Positions 12,465-23,512 of a stretch of 64,000 nucleotides of DNA are shown in pieces. Position 1 is the stretch's first letter, and every line of letters begins with the position of its first letter. The notes under the pieces are model-generated. The model searched no databases, had not been told where the DNA came from, and saw nothing but the letters and a program-made list of their open reading frames with translations. The stretch covers positions 620,001 to 684,000 of the forward strand of contig CAJNDS010002002.1 in NCBI GenBank assembly GCA_905221605.1. The letters run 5' to 3'. This stretch comes from Symbiodinium natans (taxonomy: Eukaryota; Sar; Dinophyceae; Suessiales; Symbiodiniaceae). The position numbers and the translations under genes were made by a program.

Positions 12465-13304
12465 TCTACAAATGACCGCCTTGCATGGCGCTCGGGGCCG
12501 AAACTACCCTATCTAGTGTCCACAACTGCACCAACAACTTCGAGATCGCTTAGATCGTTTCAGCTGCATGCATGCAACCTATGCTGCGCAAGATCGTCTG
12601 AGGACCTAATGAAGTGCCGCACAATGTTGCACAATGTGGTTCGCAGTCATTCGCACGGACAACTTTCCACCATGACTGGAGTGGCCAGACTCTGAATTCG
12701 AAGCTAAATGGCAGGCAGGTGCCCCCTTCGCATGTGTAGTGATGTGTAGTGCAAGCACCCCTGCCTTCGCAACTCGAGAGCATTGAATGTAACCTATGGA
12801 CCTTATAAAAGGAATCAACTACATCAGGATGCGGCATTCATCTGAGATGAAGTTGCTCTACACCCGCAAGCGCGAGCACACAATGTTACTGCGCGGGGCT
12901 ATGGGTATGTCAGGCTTAGGAGGCTCCAGGCTGCTGGGCTCCCCTGGGGGCAGCTGTAGCAGGCAAGATGGAGGGCAGCTGCTCTGCCCCAAACCCTACA
13001 ATTCCCAAGCCCTCTACCCTTAAACCCTAAACCCTTAAACCCTAGTAGCTTACACGCCATGGCCTTGCCCCTCTTAGAGCTTCCGGATAGAGCTTCCGGA
13101 GGAAAGATCCCTGCAACGGGCAACAGCTTCTTCTTTCGCCGGCTTACCTCAGAACCTGCTGGTCTTGAAGCTGCGCCACATATTCGCGCAGGACTGGATC
13201 AACGACCTCCCGGAAGTCATGCTCCTTACTTCTTCGGCTTCACTTCAACCAAAGGACAAGCTCGTTCATCGCATCCGGTTCAACACACACGCTTGCGCAG
13301 AGGT
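12465..13304. other. No gene recognised
   Basis: Only short frames. The segment separates two minus-strand genes and contains the telomere-like tract at 13010-13045. Confidence 0.5.
13010..13045. repeat. Interstitial telomere-like CCCTAAA tract
   Basis: Four imperfect CCCT(T)AAA units in a row. The unit matches the TTTAGGG telomere repeat of plants and many algae, here as an internal fragment. Confidence 0.65.
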
Positions 13305-14061
13305 TCACTGGAGGTGAATACACATGAGCTTGTTTTGTGAGTACAGATGATGAGTAGCTTCGCTCCACAAAAAGGAAGGCTCGGAAACAGAAGGCTTCTC
13401 AAATGTTTCGGGGGAAGGCTCGGACTTGGAGGCCTCTTGCCCGAAGTGGCCGTCCACGTAGCCGGTGAAGATCCCCCTGGTCTCGAACTCGTAGTAAAGC
13501 ACGTAACGGTCGGATGCGCCATGGTGCTCCACAGCCCGGTGGTCGACAAAGGAATCGTAAAGCATGATGGAGCCATGGGGAATGTTCGTAACCACTTCGT
13601 AGCCAGGGCTGTCCATCAGGTGGGACCCAGGCCGCAGCGCTAAGGGGCCATTGTTGGCTACCAGGGGCGTTAGCGGGACTCCAACAGTCAGTTGCGCGAA
13701 GGGGCCCGGTAAAATGATATCCCGGTGACGCGTCATCAGGGGCGACTGCTTGGGGGTCTTGGTGATCATCACCCGTCCTAGCCAAGGCCCCAGCTCTTCG
13801 GCTTTCCCCACACAGGTGCAGCCATGTGGTGGGTCGGTAGCCAAGGGACCTTGCTGAGGCGGCACGGCGTAGAACCAATCCATGTCAGAGCCCTGCGTCA
13901 CCCACTGGCACCAGGCAGCCTGCTGCTCCTCCTCAGAGCGACCGCAGGCCATGTTGTTGATCACGTACCGGGCTGTGACCTGCAGCACCAGGTCGTTGGG
14001 CACCAGCCACTCCGCGCTCCACGGCTCCTTAAGAAAAAAGCAGACAGAGAGAGAGAGAGAA

Positions 14062-14114
<53 letters not shown>

Positions 14115-15141
14115 AAAAAAAAAAAAAAACAATCAAAAGAGTGTCTTTTCATAGGGGTTGTGTGTCTTCTTCTGTCTCTCGTTTCCTCTTCTTCTGCTGC
14201 CCCGCGGGGAATATGGAGTATAAGACCATCCCTACTCGTTTTTTCCTTCTTTCTTTCTTGGGGCATAGGGTTCTCCCTCCCCATACTCGTCTCTCTGTCT
14301 GTCTCTCGCACTAACTCACTCTCCCTCTCTATAAATGTTGCTCTCTCGTGTGGTCCCTCTCCGGTTGTGTCCTCGTAGGGCACGTGGACCTGGGATCGGT
14401 CGGCGCGGAGCGGGGAGGTGAAGTAGCCCTTGGGCAGCCCCTCGAAGTGGCGCACCGCCGCCGCCTCCATGGCCAGCTGCTCCTCTGCGGGGACCATGCC
14501 CTCCAGCACGGCGAAGCCGTTCTTTCGCAGCACCATCAACACCTGCAGACTGAACCGGCTAACTCGGAGAAGGCTGTCCCCGCAAGCTTCTCTCAATCTG
14601 ACTCGTATGACTCTCACCGGCTCTGGGGTCTAACTGCTTTTTCGAACCCCTACCTGGTCGACCAGTTGCTGCCTCTCCGCACTCCCAGGTGGGGACGTGT
14701 GCCATGTACTGCAGTCCACCGCGTAGCTCCGCGCGAGCGGGCTTGCCGCTGGACCGTACCTGGGCACAAGCTGTCGAAGCTTGAAAAACTGATGTTTAGA
14801 GAGCAGCTGTGGAGAAGGCCATCGCTCTAAACCGTGAAAACCCACGTCTTCACGTGATCTCCTGAAGTGCAGCTACGGAACATGTACAGGCGTGGTGGCG
14901 CAATGGTGTCGTCAACACCTCCATTCTGGTTGGCAAACGGCTGGACTTCAGCACCGACTGGATAGTCGGGATGCCCTGGCGGGGGCACGGGGACAGAATC
15001 GCCGTAGAAGCTGCGAAGTCCACGTAAGCGTCTCCGCGCTTGCCAAGCTGGAGTGAACTGAGTGAACTCCAGTTCGTGCAGTCTGTGTCTCTGTGGCCAG
15101 AGCCCTAGAAGCAGAAGCAGCAGCAAAGTGCCCCGCCTCAT
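13305..15141 (-). CDS. Phytanoyl-CoA dioxygenase (PhyH)-like 2OG-Fe(II) oxygenase
   Basis: Predicted Fe(II)/2-oxoglutarate-dependent hydroxylase; substrate unknown. The last exon (14027-13305) carries the iron-binding HRD of the HxD motif, the PhyH-typical NGPLALRPGSH, a distal His in DHRAVEHHG, and an Arg/Tyr stretch suited to 2-oxoglutarate binding. The preceding exon (about 14549-14372) holds the usual PhyH start, KNGFAVLEG. A third exon (about 14861-14760) encodes LSKHQFFKLRQLVP and joins in phase 2 through an AG|T acceptor. The first exon starts at 15141 with MRRGTLLLLLLLGL, a signal-peptide-like segment that implies secretion or organelle targeting; its 3' border is unresolved. The last intron (14371-14028) appears to have GA-AG borders and keeps phase 0. 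The family call is firm; the 5' structure is tentative. Confidence 0.72.
14040..14131. repeat. Intronic (GA)n microsatellite
   Basis: GA/GACAGA run followed by a 17-base A tract, inside the GA-AG intron of the PhyH-like gene. It adds pyrimidine-rich sequence (on the coding strand) just before the acceptor. Confidence 0.9.
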
Positions 15142-15689
15142 GGGCTAAAGCGACGCCACGCTAAACCACGCTAAGCCCCGGTGAAACTGGAACAGGGTAC
15201 CGGAGAGTACCCGAGGGCACAGCAGAGTGCTGCCGGGTCCCGGGCCAAAACTGCAGGGGCTCCCTTCATTGCTGAACAGAATGCCCGTCTTGGGGCGACT
15301 CGGGGGCGGGATTTTACGGGATTCAGGCTTCTCGTGTGTTTACGAAGATTTCATGATTCATGGGGGGGCCTCCTGGGAAAAATTGAAAGTCCAAATAAAT
15401 TACATCTGATGCCTCCCTCCGGATGTACATTATGTGAATTATATAATTCTGCCAGGAGCAGGCACGTTATGTAAATTAGTAAAATAATTCAGAATTCTCT
15501 GGTTTATGTAAACCTCGGCTTCCTGCCGAGAAGCGTCGAACAAGCAGGCCCTAACCCAACCCTTCCCCCCACACAAAAGTTTGTGCCCCCCCTCCCTGTG
15601 GGAGCTGCAAACCGATGCCGTGGAGTGTCCCGCCTTTCGGCTCCTACAGAGGGACCCGAGAGAAAGAAAGATCGAAACATAAAGACTGA
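15142..15689. other. No gene recognised
   Basis: Intergenic DNA upstream of the PhyH-like gene. No TATA-like element is evident, as expected for dinoflagellates. Confidence 0.5.
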
Positions 15690-15998
15690 AAGAGAAAATG
15701 TGAGAGGGAAACAAAAAGAGAGAGAGAGAGAGCAAGAGAGCAAGAGAGCAAGAGAGCAAGAGAGCAAGAGAGCAAGAGAGCAAGAGAGCAAGAGAGCAAG
15801 AGAGCAAGAGAGCAAGAGAGCAAGAGAGCAAGAGAGCAAGAGAGCAAGAGAGCAAGAGAGAAAGAGAGAAAGAGAGAAAGAGAGAAAGAGAAAAAAAGAG
15901 AAACAGATAAAGAGAGAAAGAGATAAAGAGAGAAAGAGAGAAAGAGAGAAAGAGAGAAAGAGAGAAAGAGAGAAAGAGAGAAAGAGAGAAAGAGAGAA
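15690..15998. repeat. AGAGAGCA / AGAGAAAG microsatellite
   Basis: About 17 AGAGAGCA-type octamers change over to AGAGAAAG-type octamers. Both strands stay open for long stretches, giving Arg/Glu/Lys and Leu/Ser/Cys frames that are not genes. Confidence 0.95.
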
Positions 15999-16009
15999 TA
16001 AAGGGAAAT

Positions 16010-16262
16010 GTATGTTTAGAGTCTCACTTCTCTGGTTTCGAATAATGAAAGAAAAAAACAAATACAAAAACACAACAAGATCGACGGGGTGGAATTTAGA
16101 AGAAATTCTCTCTTCCTAAAGGGAAGTTAACGTTAAGAGTCTCACTTCTTTGATTTCGAACAATGAAATCCAAAAAACAAAACAACATTCGAGGGGAGTG
16201 GAATTTTAGAATAATTCCCTTCTCTCTCTTCAAGATAAATTAATGTTTAGAGTCTCACTTGT
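16010..16262 (+). repeat. Tandem ~118-bp repeat, about 2.1 copies
   Basis: Two diverged copies start with TTTAGAGTCTCACTTCT or its variant, continue through TTTCGAATAATGAAA and end at a GGGTGGAATTTAGAA-type block. A third partial copy stops after AGAGTCTCACTTG. Confidence 0.75.
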
Positions 16263-18474
16263 CGCCCTTAAGCCCCCCTTGAACCCCAGGCCCTTTTGGA
16301 GAAGAATTTTTTCTCGTGGTCAACCACCCTACCGCGTTGAAGCCGATATTTGGAAGGGAAAGCGAAGTAGCTGGTGAGGAGGAATCTACGCCAAGTCCAG
16401 CAAAGCAAAGCAAGCAGGGCCTGGAACGAGTCGTTGCTCCAACCTCCCTCGAAAGAGAAGCTCAAAGCCTGAGTTCCTCTCAGTGCTCGATGTCGCTTTG
16501 AACTTGTTTCCTGATGGCCGCCGTGCAGCATCCCCTTAATCAGCCGTCAAAACTCCTTTTCCGCGCTTGTATGTTGTAGGTCAGCAGAGCCTGTAGGCGC
16601 AAGGCCCGGAACACATGCAACACAAATTCATATGACTTTCGTGTCATGCGGTGTGGAGAATGCAAGGCAGGCTCTGAATCGCCCTAGAAGATGGAAGCGT
16701 GCTGAGCGCACCAGATTGACAAGTCCACTGTGGGGCATCTAGCGCATGCTAGCTGCTAAACTTGAAGAACACAAAGGCACGTCACTTCGCCGGTCGCCCT
16801 AAATGATCACAAAAAGAATGCAGAAGCCTTGGAACTTGCCATCAAGGGCTCTGCCCAAGCCTCTTCCTTGGCCCACTCAGGGCCCTGGCCCTGCTATGCA
16901 CCACTCGTAGCGTCTCATCCGGTCCGCATCGCAGTTATTGGGACGCAGACATCCTGAGACCTTGACACCATCGGAGTGGTTTCGTCTCGCCTCCCATCGT
17001 TCCCAACCGTAAGGCCCGATACCTTGACAGCCGTGACGTGTGGTCGCTTGACTTCCCGTGGCACGTGTGGGGGTTTTGAAACGTCAAGAGACAAAGGCAA
17101 CTGCAGGCAAGACTGGAAGTTGATGTTCCAGGGAGGCTCTTTCAGATGCCATGCCAAATGGCTTGCACACGCAGAGTCAAGACGCAAAAAGCTCACGTGC
17201 CCCACGAAGCTCAACTGTCGGAACAGACATGCTAATTAAAGAAACCAGGCCTGAGGCAGGCAAGAAGGCAGGGCGGACTTGGCGAGAGTTGAGCAAAAGG
17301 TAAGCGACCCGCCTGCTACTCAAGCCAGACCAGACACCCTCTGTGGGACTGAGGGGGCGCAGCGCCAACGCCTCTACCAGGTGTTCTCTCATCGGGGCCA
17401 ACCTACACAAGGAGAGGCAAAAGAACAGTCGAGAAGCCGAAACCGCACGGTAAATGGTCCTGACACCAGGCTCAGACTCCGCAATCCTCCAACCACAATT
17501 ACTGTTACATGAACACTGTCTTTCAAGCCTTTGTTTACACATGGAAGCAGGCGGGTTCACAGCCTGGGATGCTGGAGAAGCTTGGAGCCAGTGGTAAGGC
17601 GGCGCTGGGTCGACCACAACCGATCATGATCACTAGCATGTTTTTCAAACTGTTCTTCAGGGCCGAATCCCAAACAACAACATGACGTTGCTGAGTTCCT
17701 TCATCATCTTGTTCATTCAAGCAACATCTGTTAACGCCTGGTCTGAACACTCGAGCTGGAACTAGATGCATGAGTCTCTCTCTTAGGGTGAAAATGTTTT
17801 GAACTCTCAAAGACGCCTTCAGATGCAATTTGATCTCAAAGTGAAACAACTGAGTGCATGAAATACTGCAAAGCAAATCACATCATAAAATGGGGACTTT
17901 CGATACGGCAAACTGTTCAACACCCCGCCTCGATGCTGCATTGAGGTGGCGGAATGCTTGCTTCGTCTACTTCACATTTGCCGATGCCCCACAGGAAACA
18001 ACAACATACTTAGTTCAGGACTGCACTCCAAAAGTGTTGGCGTCTTCTAAGCTCTGCCTCAACGGTCTTTGGCTTAGCTACAACTACGCAGCACTGTACA
18101 GCTACGGCCTATGCAGAATCTCTTCCCACCGGCTGGTAAGGACAGAGATGCAGATGCTTGTATGGCCCAAGCGCAAGCACACAAGGTCTTTTCAAGATCT
18201 CGTCCAAGATTGAGACGGCCTAGTTACCATCAGGGCACGATTGCCCTCTGCGGGTTCAGGGTGCTCCACACCCATCACAGTCGATGTCTGGTTGTCACAA
18301 CGAGATTGACACCAAATTGGTGTGACAAAGCTGTAGAGAGATTGCTGGATTTCAAGTTCCACACGGACTGGCAAGTGAAGTTTCATGAGCATCACAAGCT
18401 ATGTACATAAAGCTATATACATGCGACCACTGCGCAGCATCATGAACATTTCCAAGTGGAATGAAAACACTGGA
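16263..18474. other. No recognisable gene
   Basis: Short frames on both strands, some of plausible composition (for example minus 16915-17214), but no motif or exon chain. Nothing else is visible. Confidence 0.45.
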
Positions 18475-19600
18475 TCATCCTCCACACACTTTGCATGGCT
18501 GATAGCCTCGCCTCATGGCTTCACGCTTGCTGTACCTGAGTACCCGCTTCGCACACTTCAGCTGCGGACACTCGCGGAAGGTCTGGTGTCCGAAGTGGTG
18601 CACTAGGCTGCCCGGCGCCTGGTGCTGCAGACGAAGGTGCAGCCGTCGGATCTGGCTTATTTTCACTCGCGTCTCCATCTGTTGCTTGCTGTGGCAAGTT
18701 AAGGTTGGAGTCTGTCTCAGGGACCTCGGCGGGTTTGGGACTTTCTATCCCCAGGAACCGAAACCCCACTAACCTCTACGTGCACTCGCACTGTGGGTGC
18801 ACTTGCTGCTTTTGCCTCAGCAGTCTTACGTAGATGTGTCGCTCTGTTCCGACTGCAACAGAAACAGATACACATAGCAACGAAGATCACGATCTGGGTG
18901 AGTGTCAGGCTCACTTGCGGGTAATTAACCATAAAGTCATGGATCAAGAAAATCGCATGTAGCACTTCTTCAAGAAAACTCCACAGCATGCTCTCGTAGC
19001 CACCATCAGCCTCATCACTAGTGTTCTGGCCCAAGGCGTTAGCACTGGTATTGGACTCATCTGGGTTGACACCAGCGATGCTATCAAGCTGAAGGATTAA
19101 CGCAAGAACCTGAAGAACTTGTTGCACGTTCACTGATCCCTTCTTGACTACTCTGCAAATCTTCCGTCGCAATTCGTGATCAAGCAGCTCTGACTCGCTG
19201 AAACCCATTGTCCTTGCAGCGCACGTTCAGCCTTCCAAGCAGGAACTCAATCCTCTCAGGCTTAAGTTTTTGTCGGCAAGTCCGACACGTTGTCGCGCGT
19301 GCCTACGGGAATCACTTTAAGAAGTTTCTCCTGTGTCTTTTGCTGAAGCCACAGCAACTTCCCGTCTATGTGCCGTGTTCGTCCTACCCCTTGCCGATTG
19401 CCAAGGGATCTGGCGCTTCACATCAAGGTCTGGGCACACGTGGCATATGCAGTTCTGCAACAGAATGGCGGTGGCGCTGCCTGCAACAAGCGAGTTACAC
19501 TTGGCTTCACACGACAACAGGCTTATAACCTTTTGCGTGTAAGAGCTTGAATAAAGAAGATCCCATACCACGCAACAAGCAGACACGCTGCGGCGCGTGC
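18475..19600 (-). pseudogene. Decayed Ty1/copia pol 3' end with C-terminal TM and Cys motif
   Basis: Reading down the minus strand from about 19560, the frame carries a degraded copia RNase H block (KVISLLSCEAKCNSLVAGS, where intact copies read SLSSGEAE). Next is a TRDNVSDL segment equal to the usual copia TRDN.SDLGTK, broken by a frameshift near 19235. It continues as FSESELLDHELRRKI and a hydrophobic stretch (SLTLTQIVIFVAMCICFCC) that looks like a membrane segment. After a Pro/Ala-rich linker it ends near 18475 with HH..TFRECPQL...GYQPCKVC. Several frame changes show that it is dead. RT and integrase are not found upstream. The tail resembles that of the plus-strand copia copy at 39.4-40.6 kb. 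Confidence 0.65.
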
Positions 19601-19885
19601 GCTTGTCTTCTCCAGTCGCTGTCTGAGAACATCTTAAGCACTGAATTTTTGTGCTCAGAGCTTGCAGAAATTGAAGATGATGACGACGACAACAGTAAAA
19701 CTAAAGCCGTTAAAGCGAGCAGGAAGGCGGAAGAGAAGGCCATCGCGAAAGCTAACGCGATGGAAGATGAGAATACCAGCCTTAAGCGGGAAATGGAGAA
19801 GCTGAGAGCTAAGATCATAGAATTGGAAAGAATGCGTCAGGAGATTACGCAAACTCTGATCTCCGTAAGGCGTTTAATACGGTAA
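19547..19885 (+). CDS. Hypothetical acidic/coiled-coil frame (exon?)
   Basis: From about 19620 the frame encodes an acidic tract (AEIEDDDDDNSK) followed by a strongly helical Lys/Glu-rich heptad region to 19885. The composition is that of a real coiled coil, but there is no ATG before the acidic tract and the 5' part overlaps the decayed copia element. It may be a last exon or a relic. Not recognised. Confidence 0.3.
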   Translation: MNKEDPIPRNKQTRCGACACLLQSLSENILSTEFLCSELAEIEDDDDDNSKTKAVKASRKAEEKAIAKANAMEDENTSLKREMEKLRAKIIELERMRQEITQTLISVRRLIR

Positions 19886-20009
19886 TATCTCCATTCGCTC
19901 TAAAGTTAAGAGAGGCAATAACATATAACCCAGTTCAGGCTACTGAAAATATCGTCGTACCGTGGACAGGTGATTTTATGCGAATGACGCTCGCTTGCGG
20001 CGTTGGCGG

Positions 20010-20080
20010 CGCTTGCCGTGCGCAGGCAAGCGTTTCCGAGCCTGCTAACTGCGGCACCGCTTGCCGTGTGCAGGCAAGCG
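20010..20080. repeat. Double-hairpin element
   Basis: Two hairpins with the same stem, CGCTTGCC...GGCAAGCG, lie at 20010-20032 and 20058-20080 with 7-base loops and a 25-base spacer. The arrangement resembles double-hairpin elements described from fungal and algal organelle genomes, though here it is in nuclear-type DNA. Confidence 0.75.
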
Positions 20081-20149
20081 TGCCCGCTTGCACTTAGATC
20101 CTGTCCCTTTAAGGCCAGAACTTTAGAAGCACAGTGCCCAACATCCCTT

Positions 20150-21285
20150 GCTTAATTCTGCAATTGGTCATACAAGCACAGTCCCCCCAAAACCCCCTTC
20201 CTATCTCTGTAACTGGTCATACAAGCACAGTCCCCCCAAAACCCCCTTCCTATCTCTGCAACTGGTCATACAAGCACAGTCCCCCCCCTTCCTGTTTCTG
20301 CAATTGGTCACACAAGCACAGTCCCCCCAAAACCCCCTTCCTATCTCTGCCATTGGTCACACAAGCACAGTCCCCCCAAAACCCCCTTCCTATCTCTGCA
20401 ATTGGTCATACAAGCACAGTCCCCCCAAAACCCCCTTCCTATTCCCCCCAAAACCCCCTTCCTGTCTTTGCAACTGGTCATACAAGCACAGTCCCCCCAA
20501 AACCCCCTTCCTATCTCTGCAACTGGTCATACAAGCACAGTCCCCCCAAAACCCCCTTCCTATCTCTGCAACTGGTCATACAAGCACAGTCCCCCCCCTT
20601 CCTGTTTCTGCAATTGGTCACACAAGCACAGTCCCCCCAAAACCCCCTTCCTATCTCTGCCATTGGTCACACAAGCACAGTCCCCCCAAAACCACAAAAA
20701 AAAAACCCTTCCTATCTCTGCAATTGTATCATAACAATCACAGTCCCCCCAAAACCCCCTTCCATTCCCCCCCAAACCAAACCCCTTCCTGTCTTTGCAA
20801 CTGGTCCTACAAAACACAAAAAAAATTGGTCATACAAGCACAGTCCCCCCAAAACCCCCTTCCTATCTCTGTAACTGGTCATACAAGCACAGTCCCCCCA
20901 AAACCCCCTTCCTATCTCTGCAACTGGTCATACAAGCACAGTCCCCCCCCTTCCTGTTTCTGCAATTGGTCACACAAGCACAGTCCCCCCAAAACCCCCT
21001 TCCTATCTCTGCCATTGGTCACACAAGCACAGTCCCCCCAAAACCCCCTTCCTATCTCTGCAATTGGTCATACAAGCACAGTCCCCCCAAAACCCCCTTC
21101 CTATTCCCCCCAAAACCCCCTTCCTGTCTTTGCAACTGGTCATACAAGCACAGTCCCCCCAAAACCCCCTTCCTATCTCTGCAACTGGTCATACAAGCAC
21201 AGTCCCCCCAAAACCCCCTTCCTATCTCTGCAACTGGTCATACAAGCACAGTCCCCCCAACACCCCCTTCCTGTTTCTGCAACTG
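20150..21285 (+). repeat. 49-bp minisatellite with higher-order period
   Basis: About 22 units of CAAGCACAGTCCCCCCAAAA plus CCCCCTTCCTATCTCTGCAA and CTGGTCATA; start-to-start spacing is 49 bases. Shortened units recur at regular places, so the array repeats as blocks of about 664 bases (20163 and 20827 onward). Since 49 is not a multiple of 3 and the unit lacks stops in all + frames, every + frame stays open, giving a spurious 470-codon frame. Confidence 0.95.
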
Positions 21286-21289
21286 TGTA

Positions 21290-21972
21290 CTCCGTGGCGG
21301 CCTGCATGTTGGATGCCTCAAAGAAGGCAAAGCGAACTTCATCTTCGGACACTGCGGCGTTCATGCTCTCGAGCACAGATACTGGTTCTGGCGGATTGTT
21401 CAAAAAGTCCTTCAACATTTCCACCAGGTCCACACAGAACTTCGACCGCTTTTTTAAGTATCTGTGTCGCGAACCATCCAAAGCACGAGTCGTTGGAATA
21501 TGTGCCTTTGGCACTTTGTCCGTGACCATCTGCTTTTTCGCAAGTGCGGTAGGAAGATGACTGTACTTTCTTTTCAAGATGGACTGCTCCACCTGTGCCC
21601 AAAACCCTGCAAACCCGCAAGAACCAATGTTCGCAGAACTGCTAAACCCAACAAACAAGTCTCATTGTTCACAAACAATCCCACCTCCAACTTTGACTGT
21701 CCATCATGCTTTCGATCCTTCTTGTTGCACTCCACAATGAAGAATCTTTCGCCTTCTTGCACAAGGCCAAGCAACTGTAAGTTCTCTTGCTTCAGAAACA
21801 TGAACCTAAAGGCCAAACCACAACCATCATGTCTGTGGCAATGCCCGAGCACCGTGGTCTGCTTCTGAAAGGTGGAGACTTTCAACTCAATGCGCTCTTC
21901 ACCGGAGTTTTGCAACCATGCACGAGCTGTCGCCGTCAAGTCTTGCTCTGCCGAAGCAGAACAAGAAAGCAC
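21290..21972 (-). CDS. Hypothetical protein, one frame change
   Basis: Two minus-strand frames with protein-like composition overlap near 21574-21658. The upstream one (21972 down to about 21640) includes FLKQENLQLLGLVQEGERFF and FIVECNKKDRKHDGQSKLEV. The downstream one (about 21658 to 21290) includes SRHRYLKKRSKFCVDLVEML. They join through one frameshift or a very short intron. The frame then runs into the minisatellite, so its end is lost. I do not recognise the family. A viral or mobile-element origin is possible because a decayed copia lies 2 kb away on the same strand. Confidence 0.35.
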
Positions 21973-22052
21973 ATGTACACGGATTTAGGCGCCATTTTGA
22001 ACAAAAAATGAACCTGCAAATGTTGCGCAATTCCAGCTCCGGTTCTTCTGCA

Positions 22053-22405
22053 CACACACACACACACATTTGCATACATACATCCATCCATGCATACATA
22101 CATACATACACACATACATACAAACACACACACACACATACATACATACATACATACATACATACATACATACATACATACATACATACATACATACAAC
22201 ATACAGACACACCCCTACATACATACATACATGCATACATGCATACAGGCAGACATGCATACATGCATACATGCATGCATGTACACATGCACACACGCAT
22301 ACACGCATACATGCACACATGCATACATGCACTCTGTACGCATACACACAGACACACAGACACATACAGACACAGACACACACAGACAGATACAGACACA
22401 GAAAC
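22053..22405. repeat. (CATA)n/(CACA)n microsatellite
   Basis: Long CATA runs with CA, CATG and CAGA variants; all six frames are mostly open. Confidence 0.95.
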
Positions 22406-22899
22406 AGACAGCAGTTTTGGGCTGGAGTTCAGTGAAGAGGTGCCAAATTGGAACCTTCGTGTTTTTGCTTGAATTAAGAGAACCGCCCAAACTTGAGATC
22501 TTAGATTATTTTGCCGAAAAAAACCTGACCATCAGAGTGGCTCCTTTATTTTTTTTAATAAAACAGATACAGACACACATAGAACACAGACACGCAAAAA
22601 AAGACAAGACACAAAGAAAAAAAGAGCACAAAACAAAAATCCAAAGCATGGACACAAGTCTTTTTTGGCAGTGTAAGTTTTTCTGTATTGGTTAGATCTT
22701 ATAATTTTAAAGCTTGATTTGTCTGCTTTTGGGTTTTTGGAATTGTGCAGAGTTCAAAAAAAATCAAAAAAACTTGAAACAAAGGCAAAGAACCAAATTT
22801 TTTTTTGGAAAAGCAAGTGTTCAAAGAGGAATTTCCCGTTTATAAACGTATTTCTGTCGAATTTGTAAAAACACTTACTTTCACACAGTAAGCGGGGGT
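22406..22899. other. A/T-rich, no gene
   Basis: A-rich stretches and T-runs, no motif. It marks the left border of the purine-rich ORF block. Confidence 0.5.
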
Positions 22900-22918
22900 C
22901 TGGGGGCGCAGCCCCCAG
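22900..22918. repeat. Perfect hairpin CTGGGGGC-gca-GCCCCCAG
   Basis: An 8-bp perfect stem with a 3-base loop, preceded by AAGCGGGGGT. It lies about 60 bases before the first ORF of the purine-rich block and could be an element end or a structured regulatory site. Confidence 0.6.
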
Positions 22919-22975
22919 CCAATTTTATTTACCGCGCGCATGCTGCGGCAACGTATGCGAATGGCAACGGATTTT

Positions 22976-23145
22976 ATGCGGAAATTGGAAATAGATTTAG
23001 AAATTACAAGAGTGGGTGTGGCATACCCGAATATGGTGTATGAGGAAAAAACAGGCTGGTAGCAGAGATTGCGGCATGGGGCAGCAAGGAGTACCCGAAT
23101 GACCTTAGAGAGAGAAGTACAGAAATAAGGTTAAGACGCAGATAA
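22976..23145 (+). pseudogene. ORF A of purine-rich cluster (frameshifted)
   Basis: Starts at an ATG (MRKLEIDLEITRVGVAYPNM) and hits a stop after 28 codons. A neighbouring frame, beginning inside the same codons (LVAEIAAWGSKEYPNDLRER), continues to a TAA at 23143 that overlaps the ATG of the next ORF as TAATG. One indel would make it a single frame of about 55 codons. Arg is mostly AGA/AGG and Ile ATA/ATT. Not recognised. Confidence 0.4.
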
Positions 23146-23408
23146 TGGACGCTGCCAAAATGCATTCCCCAACGTTGTTCAAAGACATGACGTTCTATAA
23201 GGCATTTGCAGGCGCAAGAATACCATGGGAAGTTGTAAGAACGGAACTTGAGGCACGGTCAACATATCCCATAAGACCGAATAATAAGTATCAAGTTGCA
23301 TACCTGGCACAGAAGTATGGAGTGGAAGTTGAAGGAAAGGTTGGGAAAGGGAGCGATGATCAGCTACGAATATCGGAAATTGAAAGCATAAGACCACGGG
23401 TAAGATGA
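23145..23408 (+). CDS. ORF B of purine-rich cluster, 87 aa, unknown
   Basis: Small, mixed-charge protein of unknown family. It starts at the ATG that overlaps the TAA of ORF A (TAATG) and ends at a TGA that overlaps the ATG of ORF C (ATGA). There is no signal peptide or membrane segment. Codon use favours AGA, AGG, GGA and ATA, unlike the GC-ending codons of the 43.5-kb gene. The tight stop/start overlaps on both sides argue for a polycistronic or viral origin rather than a normal dinoflagellate gene. No strong Shine-Dalgarno-like site is visible. Confidence 0.5.
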   Translation: MDAAKMHSPTLFKDMTFYKAFAGARIPWEVVRTELEARSTYPIRPNNKYQVAYLAQKYGVEVEGKVGKGSDDQLRISEIESIRPRVR

Positions 23409-23512
23409 GACGCCCCAAGGACAAGGAACTTATATTACGGCTTGCCGGAGAACCGGCTAATGGGAAGCTGTGGGTGAAGGTAGCTTCTGGTAGCCTACCG
23501 GAGACCGCATAC

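Noticed and set aside
15504..16119. Long Leu/Ser/Cys and Arg/Glu/Lys frames on both strands
   Set aside because: They are translations of an AGAGAGCA/AGAGAAAG microsatellite.
20150..21285. CRISPR-like array
   Set aside because: Units are contiguous with no unique spacers, and no cas-like gene is present.
20148..21560. 470-codon plus-strand frame as a Pro-rich repeat protein
   Set aside because: It is a by-product of the 49-bp minisatellite, which is open in all three forward frames; no start, signal or unique domain supports a gene.
23120..23145. Shine-Dalgarno sites in the purine-rich cluster
   Set aside because: Purine-rich sequence makes weak GGA/AAGG matches unavoidable; none stands at a consistent distance before the starts.
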